Shown: positions 7,319 through 15,862 of the stretch, in pieces
How positions within the stretch are numbered: the first letter of the stretch is position 1
How the letters are laid out: each line of letters begins with the position of its first letter
Assembly: GCF_003063435.1 (NCBI RefSeq)
Contig: NZ_NESL01000002.1
Span: 124,001-188,000, forward strand
DNA length: 64,000 bases
Direction: 5' to 3'
Origin: Limnohabitans sp. 2KL-1
GTDB taxonomy: Bacteria > Pseudomonadota > Gammaproteobacteria > Burkholderiales > Burkholderiaceae_C
The notes under the pieces: model-generated
The model's input: only the letters and a program-made list of their open reading frames with translations
Database searches by the model: none
Told to the model about the DNA's origin: nothing
Made by a program: the position numbers and the translations under genes

Positions 7319-8407
7319 TCAGCGGCGTTGAAGGGCAAGGCGGCGCAGCGCGGCGCGGCTGCGCAAGCGCCCCACCACCCCGGTCGGGAAGTAATACACC
7401 GACAACACAAACAAGACACCGAGCCACAGCAACCAGCGGTCGGGCGACAACAAGGCCGACAGCAAGGGCCAGGCCGTTGCCGCTTCGCTGGCCCAGCGCA
7501 GCAAATCCTGCAAATAGCTTTGCGCCAGCAAAAACAGCACCGAGCCAATGGCTGCACCATAGATCGTGCCCATGCCACCGATCACCACGATCAGCAGCAC
7601 GTCCATCATGATTTCAAAGCTGAGCGAGGTGTCCGGCCCGTTGTAGCGCAGCCAAAGCGCCAGCATGGCCCCAGCCACACAGGCATAGAGCGCCGACAAC
7701 ACGCTCGACAGCGTGCGGTACACCACCACGCGGTAGCCAATGGCCTCGGCGCGGAACTCGTTTTCGCGGATGGCTTGCAGCACGCGGCCAAACGGCGAAT
7801 TGACGATGCGCAAGAGCGACAGCAGCATGCCCACGGCCAAAACGAACAGCAGGTAGTAGCAAAGCAAACGGCCATCCAGCGAAACGCCCAGAAAGGGCTC
7901 TTCACTGAACTCGGTGCTGGGCAAAAGCAGCTCGGGCAACTTGAAGCTCAGGCCGTCTTCGCCCCCGGTGAAGTCCGACAATTGCGATGCCAGCGTCTGA
8001 AAAGCCGCGGCCACAGCCAGCGTGATCATGGCGAAAAAGATCGCCCGCACGCGCAGCGAGAACAGGCCAATGCCCAGCGACAGCACCAGCGTGAGGCCCA
8101 GCGACAAGGCAAAGCCGCCCGCCAAAGCGCCCCAGGTGGGCCCCCAGGTGTTGGACGAGATGGCAATGCCATAGGCCCCGATGCCAAAGAACATGGTGTG
8201 CGCAAAGCTCACGATGCCGGTGTAGCCCAAGAGCAGGTCAAAGCCCGCCACCAGCACCACAAAAATCAGCACCTTGGCCGCGACCGACAGGGCCTTGACG
8301 CCCGGGAACAAAAACGGCGCAAAGGCCAGGCCCAGCAAGGTGAGGACCAACAAGGCGGCCAGCAGACGGCTGCGCGGCTGGTCATTGGAAATGAGTCGAT
8401 TGAACAT
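7319..8407 (-). CDS. Branched-chain amino acid-type ABC transporter permease (LivM family)
   Basis: Inner-membrane permease of 362 residues with about nine hydrophobic segments. The family marks LLLGYTGIVSFAHTMFFGIGAYG and GGEDGLSF are present, as is the EAA-type loop RVLQAIRENEFRAEAIGYRV that contacts the ATPases. It starts at 8407, 10 bases after the livH stop. The context livK-livG-livF-livH-livM makes it one half of the permease dimer. The true ligand could be an amino acid, an amide, urea or an aromatic acid. Confidence 0.92.
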   Translation of the reverse strand: MFNRLISNDQPRSRLLAALLVLTLLGLAFAPFLFPGVKALSVAAKVLIFVVLVAGFDLLLGYTGIVSFAHTMFFGIGAYGIAISSNTWGPTWGALAGGFALSLGLTLVLSLGIGLFSLRVRAIFFAMITLAVAAAFQTLASQLSDFTGGEDGLSFKLPELLLPSTEFSEEPFLGVSLDGRLLCYYLLFVLAVGMLLSLLRIVNSPFGRVLQAIRENEFRAEAIGYRVVVYRTLSSVLSALYACVAGAMLALWLRYNGPDTSLSFEIMMDVLLIVVIGGMGTIYGAAIGSVLFLLAQSYLQDLLRWASEAATAWPLLSALLSPDRWLLWLGVLFVLSVYYFPTGVVGRLRSRAALRRLALQRR

Positions 8408-8417
8408 GTCCAGACTT

Positions 8418-9404
8418 TCAACGGTTGGCCACGGGGTACACCCCTTGTGGACGCCACAAGAGCACACCCGCCATCAGCGCGATGTTGGAAAACAGCGCCA
8501 GTTTGGGCGCCAGAAAGCCGGTGTAGTTGGCCATCAGGCCCACCAGCAAAGCACCGATCAGCGCCCCACCGGTGGAGCCCAGTCCGCCGATGATGATGAC
8601 GATGAAGATCAACACGTTGACCTGCGCGCCCATCTGCGGCACCACGTTTTGCTGGTACAGGCCCCACATGACACCGCCCAGGCCCGCCAGCGCGCTGCCC
8701 GCCACGAACACGCCCACAAACAAGCGGCGAATGCGGTAGCCCAGCGACTCGACCATCTCGCGATCCTGCACACCGGCGCGGATCAGCAAGCCGATCTTGG
8801 TGCGGCCCAGCACCCACATCTGCACCGCAAACACCGACAGGCCCACGGCCACAGCCAGCAAGCGGTATTTCTCGATGGCCGCATCACCCCAGAACACCGA
8901 GCCGCGCATGGCTTCGGGCAGCGGCAAGGCGATCTGCAGCGGGCCCCAGATGACCTTGATGAGTTCTTCGCCAATGATCATGCCGCCCATGGTGATCAGG
9001 ATCTGCTTGAGGTGCTGGCCATACACCGGCCGCACGATGAAACGCTCAAACGCCAGGCCCACAGCGGCGGCCACGGCCATGGCGATCAACATGGCGGGCA
9101 GCACCGCCACCATGTTGCGCCACCACTCGCCCGAGCCGGTCCAGTCGCCCATGGCACCCAACACGCTGGTGGCCACAAAAGCGCCCAGCGCGATGAACAG
9201 GCCGTGGCCGAAGTTCAGCACGTCCATCAGGCCAAACACCAGCGTCAGGCCCGAGGCCATGATGAAGATGATCATGCCCATGGCCAGGCCCGCCACGGTG
9301 AGCGTGAGCCAGGTCGAGCCCGAGCCGATCAAAGGCCAAGCCAACAGCGCCAACACAGGCACCAGCAGCAAAGGCCGGGTATCGATGTCTTCCAAGAATT
9401 TCAT
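8418..9404 (-). CDS. Branched-chain amino acid-type ABC transporter permease (LivH family)
   Basis: Inner-membrane permease of 328 residues. It carries the LivH hallmarks GLTLVFGLMDVLNFGHGLFIALGAF and GLGSTGGALIGALLVG, plus the cytoplasmic loop IRAGVQDREMVESLGYRI. It overlaps the preceding ATPase gene livF by four bases, which indicates translational coupling. It pairs with the LivM-type protein encoded next. Confidence 0.92.
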   Translation of the reverse strand: MKFLEDIDTRPLLLVPVLALLAWPLIGSGSTWLTLTVAGLAMGMIIFIMASGLTLVFGLMDVLNFGHGLFIALGAFVATSVLGAMGDWTGSGEWWRNMVAVLPAMLIAMAVAAAVGLAFERFIVRPVYGQHLKQILITMGGMIIGEELIKVIWGPLQIALPLPEAMRGSVFWGDAAIEKYRLLAVAVGLSVFAVQMWVLGRTKIGLLIRAGVQDREMVESLGYRIRRLFVGVFVAGSALAGLGGVMWGLYQQNVVPQMGAQVNVLIFIVIIIGGLGSTGGALIGALLVGLMANYTGFLAPKLALFSNIALMAGVLLWRPQGVYPVANR

Positions 9405-10141
9405 AAAGCCAGCCCCAACAAGGATTGCTGCAAAGCCGTGTCTTCGGCCAGCGCCTGCATGCGGCCTGCATGCACCACGCGGCCGTTGTCCATCACGGCC
9501 ACGGAGTCGCCCAGCTGCTGGGCAAAGTGGATGTTTTGCTCCACCAGCAAAATCGTCACGCCGCTGGCCTTGAGCTGCTGAAACGCCTCGATCATGTTCT
9601 GGATGATGGCCGGGGCCAGGCCCTTGCTGGGCTCGTCGATGATGAGCAAATCACGCGGCTCCACAATGGCGCGTGCCACGGCCAGCATCTGCTTTTGTCC
9701 GCCCGAGAGCTTGCCCGCCGGGTGGTTCCAGAATTTCTCCACAGCCGGGAAGAGTTTGAAAATCCACTGCAAACGCTCGTCGTCCATCTGCGCCGCATGC
9801 CTGGCGCTGCGGGCGGCCAAGAGCATGTTTTCTTTCACGGTCAGGTCCGAGAAGATGCCCATGTTTTCGGGCACATAGGCGATGTTTTTTTGCGCAATGG
9901 CCGGCGTGTTGAGTGCGGTGATGTCTTCCCCGCCAAAGCTGATGCGCCCTTGTGACGCTTGCCACAGGCCCATGATGGTGCGCAGCGTGGTGGTCTTGCC
10001 CGCGCCGTTGCGGCCCAGCAGCATGGTCAGCTCGCCACGCGGCACCACCAAATCCACCCCGTGCAGGATGTGGTACGCCCCGATGTGCGTGTGCACGCCT
10101 TCGAGGGTCAGCAAATTCGTGTTCATGTCAGGCCTGTTCAT
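9401..10141 (-). CDS. ABC transporter ATP-binding protein (LivF family)
   Basis: Cytoplasmic ATPase of 246 residues. Walker A is GRNGAGKTT, the signature motif is LSGGQKQM, Walker B is LLIIDEPSKGLAP and the switch His follows as LLVEQNIHFA. The start ATG at 10141 overlaps the livG stop as ATGA. With LivG it powers the LivHM permease. Confidence 0.93.
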   Translation of the reverse strand: MNRPDMNTNLLTLEGVHTHIGAYHILHGVDLVVPRGELTMLLGRNGAGKTTTLRTIMGLWQASQGRISFGGEDITALNTPAIAQKNIAYVPENMGIFSDLTVKENMLLAARSARHAAQMDDERLQWIFKLFPAVEKFWNHPAGKLSGGQKQMLAVARAIVEPRDLLIIDEPSKGLAPAIIQNMIEAFQQLKASGVTILLVEQNIHFAQQLGDSVAVMDNGRVVHAGRMQALAEDTALQQSLLGLAL

Positions 10142-10902
10142 GCGGCCACCTTGGCTTTGCCCAGGTACGCCTCTTGCACGATGGGCGAAGCTATCACCTC
10201 GTTCGGCTCGCCATCGGCCACCAGCGTACCGTTGTGCAACACGATGATGCGGTCGGCCAACTCACGCACCACGTCCATCTTGTGCTCCACCAGCAAGATG
10301 GTTTTGGTTTTGTCTTTTTTGAGCTGGCGGATCAAATCCAGGATCACCGGCGCTTCATCGTGGCTCATGCCCGCGGTGGGCTCGTCGAACATGTAGACCG
10401 AGGGCTCGAGCGCCATGAGCAGCGCCACCTCCAGCTTGCGCTGGTCGCCATGCGGCAGGCTCGCCACGGGGGCGTCTTGCTGCGCGGTCATCGACACGGA
10501 TTGCAGAATCTCCAAAGCGCGGTTCGTCAAAGCCGCGTGGTCGCTCCAGATGCTCCACAGGTTCAAGCCCCGGCGGTGTGCGCCCTCTTTCGTGGCCTGC
10601 ACGGCCAGGCGCACGTTCTCCAACACCGACAGATTGGGGAACAAATTGGTCAGCTGAAACGCCCGGCCCAAACCAGCGCGTGTACGCGCCGAGGCACTCA
10701 GACCCGTCAGCTCGCGCCCGTTCAGGTGCACCTTGCCATCGGTGGCAGGCAGCTGCCCCGAGATCAGGTTGAAGTAAGTGGTTTTGCCCGCCCCGTTGGG
10801 GCCGACGATGGCGGTCAGCGTACCGGGTGCAAAGCGGCACGACACCGCATTCACCGCCACATGACCGCCAAACCGCACAGTCAGGTTTTGGGTTTCAAGC
10901 AT
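10138..10902 (-). CDS. ABC transporter ATP-binding protein (LivG family)
   Basis: Cytoplasmic ATPase of 254 residues. Walker A is GPNGAGKTTYFNLISG. The LivG-type insertion RTRAGLGRAFQLTNLFPNLS and the C-terminal ANGEPNEVIASP-like tail (here VADGEPNEVIASPIVQEAYLG) are present. The signature is degenerate (SLPHGDQRKLE in place of LSYGEQR), as is common in this subfamily. Walker B is YMFDEPTAGM. It is separated from the binding-protein gene by a palindromic repeat, and the next gene overlaps its end. Confidence 0.92.
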   Translation of the reverse strand: MLETQNLTVRFGGHVAVNAVSCRFAPGTLTAIVGPNGAGKTTYFNLISGQLPATDGKVHLNGRELTGLSASARTRAGLGRAFQLTNLFPNLSVLENVRLAVQATKEGAHRRGLNLWSIWSDHAALTNRALEILQSVSMTAQQDAPVASLPHGDQRKLEVALLMALEPSVYMFDEPTAGMSHDEAPVILDLIRQLKKDKTKTILLVEHKMDVVRELADRIIVLHNGTLVADGEPNEVIASPIVQEAYLGKAKVAA

Positions 10903-10954
10903 GAGATCAGTTCAAAAAATGGGCGAACCCGTCAATGCAACAGAACGTGATTTT

Positions 10955-11029
10955 TGTAGGTCAGCGGCTTCAGCCCCGACAAGTGCCTTCGCTTCACCAC
11001 CATGTCGGGGCTAAAGCCACCGACCTACA
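10955..11029. repeat. Inverted pair of a palindromic dispersed repeat
   Basis: TGTAGGTCAGCGGCTTCAGC at the left pairs with GCTAAAGCCACCGACCTACA at the right, arms of about 27 bases around a 20-base centre. The same unit is present at 4467-4581. It lies between the livK-like gene and livG, where a strong hairpin could stabilise the upstream message or lower downstream transcription, as REP elements do in other transporter operons. That role is inference. Confidence 0.85.
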
Positions 11030-11039
11030 GGACACCCGA

Positions 11040-12227
11040 TCAGCGCTTGTTGCGGATCGGCACGTTCATTTCTTCGGGCTTGATCTCGCGGACCAGCTCG
11101 GGCACGCCCCAGGCAAAAGCCGGGTCGACCTTGATCTTGAAGTGGTACATGCTCTGCATGGCTTGGTGGTCTTCCTTGCGGAAGGTCATCTTGCCTTTGG
11201 GCGTGTCAAAGCTCATGCCTTCCATGGTGCTGATCAGCTTGTTGGTGCTGGTGTCGCCGTTGGTCTTTTTCAGCGCTGTCACCAACGCCATGGCCGCCGA
11301 AAATCCACCCGCCGTGAAGAAGTCGGGTGGCGACTTGAACTGGGTGTAGTGCATGGACACCATGGCGTCGTTCACCGGGTTCTTGGGCATGCCGAAGTAA
11401 TAATAGGCCGCGCCTTCCATGCCGGGGAATTGCTTGTAAGTCACCATGGCGGGCAGGATGTTGCCACCCGACGCGATCTCGATGCCGTAGCGCTTCAAAT
11501 CCATGTCGGCGATCTTGAACGGGTTGCCACCGGCCCAGATGATGAAGATGATCTTGCGGCCAGGCTGACCCTTGAGCTTGTCGATCATGCGCTGCGCGCC
11601 GGCGGTGAAGTCGGTGGTGGCGGGTGGCAGGTACTCTTCGTGCACCAGCTTGGATTTCTTCAGCGCTTCCTTGAAGGCCTTGACGCCGTCACGGCCAAAG
11701 GCCGAGTCCTGCGCCATGGTGACGATGCTCACGCCGTCCTTGTCCACCGCCACGGCGTTGGAGATCGCATCCTGGCTGCTGTTGCGGCCGGTGCGGAAAA
11801 TGTATTTGTTCCACTTCTCACCCGTGATGGAGTCGGCCACAGCGGGTTCCACCAACAGAATCTTTTTGTACTCCTCTGCCACCGGCAACATGGCCAGCGC
11901 CACCGGCGAACCCGAGGGGCCCACCGCCAGATCAACCTTGTCGTCGCCATAAGCGGCGGCCAACAGGTTCTTGCCCAAGTCGGGCTTGCCTTGGTCGTCT
12001 TTTTCGATCACCACGATCTTGCGACCAGCCACTTGCATGGTGCCAGCTGTGGCGTAGTTCAGCCCCATCATCAGGCCGACCTGGGTCTGCTTGCCGTAGG
12101 CCTCCAGCGGGCCGGTCTTGCTGTAAATGTGGGCGATCTTGATGTCTTTGCCCTGGGCCATGGCGGCAGGGGCCAAAGCGGCTGTCACGGAAAGAACAGC
12201 CAGCGAAATGAGGTGTCGACGGAACAT
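11040..12227 (-). CDS. ABC transporter periplasmic binding protein (LivK-like)
   Basis: Secreted type I periplasmic binding protein, 395 residues, which would deliver the ligand to LivHMGF. Residues 1-24 form a Sec signal peptide ending in APAAMA. The mature part begins KDIKIAHIYSKTGPLEAYGKQ, the standard Peripla_BP_6 start. The ATG at 12227 has CAGGAGACC nine bases upstream. It is the first gene of the liv operon and is preceded by a sigma-54 promoter. Sequence alone does not give the ligand. Confidence 0.92.
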   Translation of the reverse strand: MFRRHLISLAVLSVTAALAPAAMAQGKDIKIAHIYSKTGPLEAYGKQTQVGLMMGLNYATAGTMQVAGRKIVVIEKDDQGKPDLGKNLLAAAYGDDKVDLAVGPSGSPVALAMLPVAEEYKKILLVEPAVADSITGEKWNKYIFRTGRNSSQDAISNAVAVDKDGVSIVTMAQDSAFGRDGVKAFKEALKKSKLVHEEYLPPATTDFTAGAQRMIDKLKGQPGRKIIFIIWAGGNPFKIADMDLKRYGIEIASGGNILPAMVTYKQFPGMEGAAYYYFGMPKNPVNDAMVSMHYTQFKSPPDFFTAGGFSAAMALVTALKKTNGDTSTNKLISTMEGMSFDTPKGKMTFRKEDHQAMQSMYHFKIKVDPAFAWGVPELVREIKPEEMNVPIRNKR

Positions 12228-12280
12228 GTGGGGTCTCCTGAAAAGTAAAACGTGCTTTGTTTCACGGCACCTGTCAGCTT

Positions 12281-12296
12281 TGCACAAGCCGTGCCA
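12281..12296 (-). promoter_or_regulatory. Sigma-54 (-24/-12) promoter of the liv operon
   Basis: On the minus strand TGGCACGGCTTGTGCA fits the RpoN consensus TGGCAC-N5-TTGC[AT] at all conserved positions but one (G for the first T of the -12 element), with correct GG-to-GC spacing. Transcription would start about 40 bases before the livK-like ATG. A sigma-54 activator gene lies directly upstream, which strongly supports the call. Confidence 0.85.
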
Positions 12297-12373
12297 GGTG
12301 GCCGCGTTCACGGCAGCATCCTAAACCCTTGTCTTGACAGGCATTTTTGACACCCCCATCTGGCGACAGATTA

Positions 12374-12440
12374 GCATGTATTTTTTAAATACATGCAACG
12401 TGTCTTTTATTTGAACACTTGTTCAAATAAAAGACACGTT
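12374..12440. promoter_or_regulatory. Two adjacent perfect palindromes, candidate activator binding sites
   Basis: 12374-12396 is a palindrome with 10-base arms (GCATGTATTT) around TTT. It is followed without a gap by 12397-12440, a perfect palindrome with 21-base arms around CT. Together they occupy 67 bases, 78 to 159 bases upstream of the -24 element, the usual place for an enhancer bound by a sigma-54 activator. The right arm covers the regulator's stop codon. There is no GC-rich stem followed by a T-run, so a plain terminator is less likely. Confidence 0.65.
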
Positions 12441-13941
12441 AGGGCAAGCGCTGGTACAACTTGGCCCGTGACAACCCCAACATTCGGGCAGCCGCGACCT
12501 TGTTGCCCTGTGTGGCCTGCAAAGCTGCGGCCACAGCCCGTCGCTCCAATTCCTCGACCTGCTGCGCCAGCGGGCGTTGCAGGTCAGGGGCCTGCGCCAG
12601 CCGATCACCTGACGCCCAGGCACCGCCCTCAGCATCCACAGCGGACAAAGGCGATGCCGGCGAAATGTCGCTCAGCCCCGACAGGCGCAGCACCTGCGCC
12701 ACATCCTCTGCGTCAATCACACCGGTGTCGCTGCGCAACAGCAATTGCTCCAGCACATTGCGCAATTCCCGGACATTGCCCCGCCAGTGCTGAGCTGACA
12801 GCAAGGCCACGGCCTGCGCACTCAACTCGGGGTGTGGCACGCCACTGCGCAAGGTCAGTTCCTCGGCCAGCACCTCCAGCAAAGCCGGGATGTCGCTGGC
12901 CCGTTCGCGCAGCGGCGGCACGCGCAGGGGCAGCACATTCAGGCGGTAGTACAAGTCTTCACGAAACAGCCCTTCGCGCACCAACTGGGCCAAATCCCGG
13001 GAGGTGGCGGCGATGACCCGGGCATCAAAGGCTTGCAGCTGGTTGGAGCCCAACGGTTCAATCTCCCCTTCTTGCAAAGCACGCAGCAATTTGGCTTGCA
13101 AACCCAGCGGCATGTCGCCAATTTCATCCAGAAACAAAGTGCCGCCATCGGCCAGCCTGAATTTACCCTCGCGCCCCTTGCGCTCTGCGCCGGTATAAGC
13201 CCCGGGAGCCACGCCAAAAAACTCGGCCTCCAGCAAAGTTTCAGGCACAGCGGCAATGTTCACGCTGACCAGCGGCCCCCTGGCCCGGGGCGAGGACGCA
13301 TGGATGGCATGCGCCAGCAATTCCTTGCCGGTGCCGGTCTCGCCCAACAGCAACACCGGGCTGCCCGATTGCGCGGCCCTGCGCGCCTGACGCTTGAGGT
13401 CGGTCACGACGCTGCTGGAGCCAATGAAGCTGGCAAAACTGTGTCTGGCTTGGCGCAAACCCGCCCCCACGCGCCGCTGCACCGCCAGCGCATCACGCGC
13501 TTCGTCCAGCTCACGCTGCATGAGGGTGAACTTGGCCAAAAAAGGTTGCAGGTTCGACTGCGGCTGGTCAAACAAAACCACCCCCAGCGCGCCGATGACG
13601 TGACCCGCATCGTCGTGCAACGGAAAACGGCTCACCACAAAGGTGCCCGCCCTGTTGGTCAACAGGTCAATCAGGATCGGTTTACCGGTCTGCAGCACCT
13701 GCAGCATTTGCGTGTTCTGAATGACCGAGGACACGGGCTGTCCGACAAACTCGGCTTCGCTGGCAAAACCCAGCGCAGGCAAATACCGGCGGTACTGGTC
13801 ATTGATCCAGACCACACTGCCTGAACGGTCCACCAGCAACATGCCCTCGCTGGCATCCGCAAAGACATCAAACAGCGACCGGGCGGCCAAATTCAAAATG
13901 CTTTGTGCATCTTTGGGCAGAGGGTCAACGATTTTTTCCAT
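12439..13941 (-). CDS. Sigma-54-dependent transcriptional activator (PAS-AAA+-Fis HTH)
   Basis: Enhancer-binding protein of 500 residues, likely activator of the adjacent liv operon. A PAS-type sensor covers roughly residues 20-130 (LLVDRSGSVVWINDQYRRYL) and is followed by a coiled linker. The AAA+ domain has Walker A GETGTGKE, the sigma-54 contact loop GAYTGA, Walker B GGTLFLDEIGDM and the arginine-finger region REDLYYRLNVLPLRVPPLRER. The C-terminal Fis-type HTH is AAARMLGLSRAKLYQRL. The PAS domain suggests an intracellular ligand or redox signal; no phospho-receiver is present. Confidence 0.92.
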   Translation of the reverse strand: MEKIVDPLPKDAQSILNLAARSLFDVFADASEGMLLVDRSGSVVWINDQYRRYLPALGFASEAEFVGQPVSSVIQNTQMLQVLQTGKPILIDLLTNRAGTFVVSRFPLHDDAGHVIGALGVVLFDQPQSNLQPFLAKFTLMQRELDEARDALAVQRRVGAGLRQARHSFASFIGSSSVVTDLKRQARRAAQSGSPVLLLGETGTGKELLAHAIHASSPRARGPLVSVNIAAVPETLLEAEFFGVAPGAYTGAERKGREGKFRLADGGTLFLDEIGDMPLGLQAKLLRALQEGEIEPLGSNQLQAFDARVIAATSRDLAQLVREGLFREDLYYRLNVLPLRVPPLRERASDIPALLEVLAEELTLRSGVPHPELSAQAVALLSAQHWRGNVRELRNVLEQLLLRSDTGVIDAEDVAQVLRLSGLSDISPASPLSAVDAEGGAWASGDRLAQAPDLQRPLAQQVEELERRAVAAALQATQGNKVAAARMLGLSRAKLYQRLP

Positions 13942-14015
13942 CGGGGCGTGTCAGGCGAACGGTCATGAATCCAGCGCAACGCCCGCACACATGAACATGG
14001 CGGCTCAAACGGCCA

Positions 14016-14513
14016 TCAACGGCTGCGCATGGCTTTGAAGGCGATCAGCAAACCCGCCAGGCCAAACACCACAAAACAGACAAAAGACCAGTTGGCAATT
14101 GAGCCGCCCAGAAAGGTCCAGTCAATTTTGGTGCAATCGCCGCTGCCCTTGAAGATCATGGGGATGGCGCGGTTGATGGGGAAGTTTTCGACCATGCCGT
14201 AAAAGTCACGCCCGCAAGTGACGATTTCGGGGGGGTACCACTGCAACCAGCTTTGGCGGGCGGCAGTGAAGCCGCCAAAGCCCGACACCATCGCCAGCAG
14301 CACGCCCGACAACACCAACCCCATGCCGCGCAGGCGCGAGCCCACCACCGCCACCAGCACCACCCCGATCAGCGCATAGCGCTGCACGATGCACATGGGG
14401 CACGGGTTGAGCCCCACCACATGCTGCAAATACAGGCCAAAAGCCAGCATGCCGATGCCCGACAAGGCGATCAGGGCCAACCAGCGGTTGAGGGAAATGG
14501 AGGACAGGTTCAT
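14016..14513 (-). CDS. dsbB: Disulfide bond formation protein B
   Basis: Inner-membrane oxidase that re-oxidises DsbA and passes electrons to quinone. The 165-residue protein has four hydrophobic segments, the first periplasmic CPMC pair (NPCPMCIVQRYAL) and a second pair in the loop VTCGRDF...GSGDC. The ATG at 14513 is preceded by a run rich in A and G; an upstream extension to 14543 has no support. It appears monocistronic. Confidence 0.94.
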   Translation of the reverse strand: MNLSSISLNRWLALIALSGIGMLAFGLYLQHVVGLNPCPMCIVQRYALIGVVLVAVVGSRLRGMGLVLSGVLLAMVSGFGGFTAARQSWLQWYPPEIVTCGRDFYGMVENFPINRAIPMIFKGSGDCTKIDWTFLGGSIANWSFVCFVVFGLAGLLIAFKAMRSR

Positions 14514-14598
14514 GGGCGGGTCAATCAAACAAAACGGGCGCATTGTGCTCCCGTTGTGGTGGTGCCAGCTTGAGGCAAATCACAAAGCCTTTGCCGCA

Positions 14599-15375
14599 TC
14601 AGGCATCGGCAAACGCCCGCTCGATCACAAAGGCACCCGGCGTACTGGTGTTGCCTTCTTTCAGACCGCGCTCTTCACAGATGCGTTTGAGGTCCTTGAG
14701 CATTTCGGGGGAGCCGCAGATCATCACGCGGTCGGTCTCGGGGTTGAGTGTGGGCAGGCCCAGATCCGCGAACAGCTTGCCGTTTTCCATCAGGTCGGTC
14801 ACACGGCCCTGGTTTTTGTAGGGCTCGCGGGTCACGGTGGGGTAGTACAGCAACTGCTTGCTGACCATGTCGCCCAGGAACTCATGGGCCGGCAGGTCTT
14901 GGGTGATGTAGTCGTGGTACGCCAGCTCATTGACCTGACGCACGCCGTGCACCAGGATCACTTTTTCAAAGCGTTCGTAGGTGTCGGGGTCGCGGATGAT
15001 GCTCATGAACGGGGCCAGACCCGTGCCGGTGGACAGCAGGTACAGGTTTTTGCCCGGCAGCAGGTAGTCGCACAGCAAGGTTCCGGTGGGCTTGCGGCCC
15101 ACGACGATGGTGTCGCCCACCTGGATGTGTTGCAGCTTCGAGGTCAGTGGGCCGTCGGGCACCTTGATGCTCAAAAACTCCAGATGCTCTTCGTAATTGG
15201 CGCTGGCGATCGAATAGGCACGCAGCAGCGGCTTGCCCGACTCCTGACGCAGGCCGATCATGGTGAAGTGGCCGTTGGAAAAGCGCAGGGCTTGGTCACG
15301 GGTGGTGGTGAAACTGAACAAACGGTCGGTCCAGTGGTGAACGCTCAAAACGCGTTCTTCGAGAAAAGCACTCAT
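14599..15375 (-). CDS. fpr: Ferredoxin/flavodoxin-NADP+ reductase (Fpr type)
   Basis: FAD enzyme that exchanges electrons between NADP(H) and ferredoxin or flavodoxin. It is 258 residues long, with FAD-binding RAYSIAS, the NADP-binding LLSTGTGLAPFMSIIRDP and VMICGSPEML, and the short C-terminal FVIERAFA typical of bacterial Fpr. I chose the ATG at 15375 because the resulting N-terminus MSAFLEERVLSVHHWTD is the family start. It is divergent from yggX, another oxidative-stress and iron-sulfur gene, across a 205-base shared promoter region. Confidence 0.93.
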   Translation of the reverse strand: MSAFLEERVLSVHHWTDRLFSFTTTRDQALRFSNGHFTMIGLRQESGKPLLRAYSIASANYEEHLEFLSIKVPDGPLTSKLQHIQVGDTIVVGRKPTGTLLCDYLLPGKNLYLLSTGTGLAPFMSIIRDPDTYERFEKVILVHGVRQVNELAYHDYITQDLPAHEFLGDMVSKQLLYYPTVTREPYKNQGRVTDLMENGKLFADLGLPTLNPETDRVMICGSPEMLKDLKRICEERGLKEGNTSTPGAFVIERAFADA

Positions 15376-15580
15376 GGTGTTTTGGAATGTAGGGCCAGGA
15401 GACAAACCCCAGGCCATAAAGGGATGCAGAAGCTTGCTACAGTTGCGGGCTTGAAAGACCACGCGCAAACAGTCGCTGTTGTATGACAGGGCTGTATTGT
15501 CCAGCGGATTGCACACAACTGGAAATACTAAGATTTTATATCCGTATAACCAATCTCTATTTAGAAGCACAAGGAAACCC
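15376..15580. other. Divergent promoter region of fpr and yggX
   Basis: No gene is seen. The DNA is AT-rich near yggX (around 15520-15560) and must hold both promoters. I could not identify a convincing operator for a named redox regulator. Confidence 0.4.
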
Positions 15581-15853
15581 ATGGCACGCACCGTTCAATG
15601 CATCAAACTCGGCACCGAAGCAGAAGGTCTGGACTTTGCGCCCTACCCCGGTGAACTGGGCAAACGCATCTGGGAAAGCGTGAGCAAGCAGGCCTGGGCC
15701 GACTGGCTCAAGCACCAGACCATGCTGGTCAACGAAAACCGCCTGAACCTGGCCGACCTGCGCGCCCGCCAGTACCTGGCTCGCCAGATGGAACAGCATT
15801 TCTTTGGCTCAGGGGCAGATGCTGCGCAAGGCTATGTGCCGCCGGCAGCCTGA
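15581..15853 (+). CDS. yggX: Fe(2+)-trafficking protein YggX
   Basis: Small cytosolic protein of 90 residues linked to iron handling and protection of iron-sulfur clusters from oxidation. The pattern [19 protein letters not shown] and [17 protein letters not shown], with the single conserved Cys at position 7, is characteristic. AAGGAAA lies before the ATG. mnmC follows after 9 bases. Confidence 0.95.
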   Translation: MARTVQCIKLGTEAEGLDFAPYPGELGKRIWESVSKQAWADWLKHQTMLVNENRLNLADLRARQYLARQMEQHFFGSGADAAQGYVPPAA

Positions 15854-15862
15854 ACGGGCAGT

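Noticed and set aside
10935-12248. 437-residue open frame on the plus strand across the LivK-like gene
   Set aside because: Composition is typical of an antisense shadow (His, Gly, Gln rich) and the minus-strand gene has a signal peptide and ribosome-binding site.
12397-12440. Intrinsic terminator for the sigma-54 regulator gene
   Set aside because: The palindrome is AT-rich with a 2-base centre and is not followed by a T-run in either direction; its position suits activator binding better. A minor role in transcript ending cannot be excluded.
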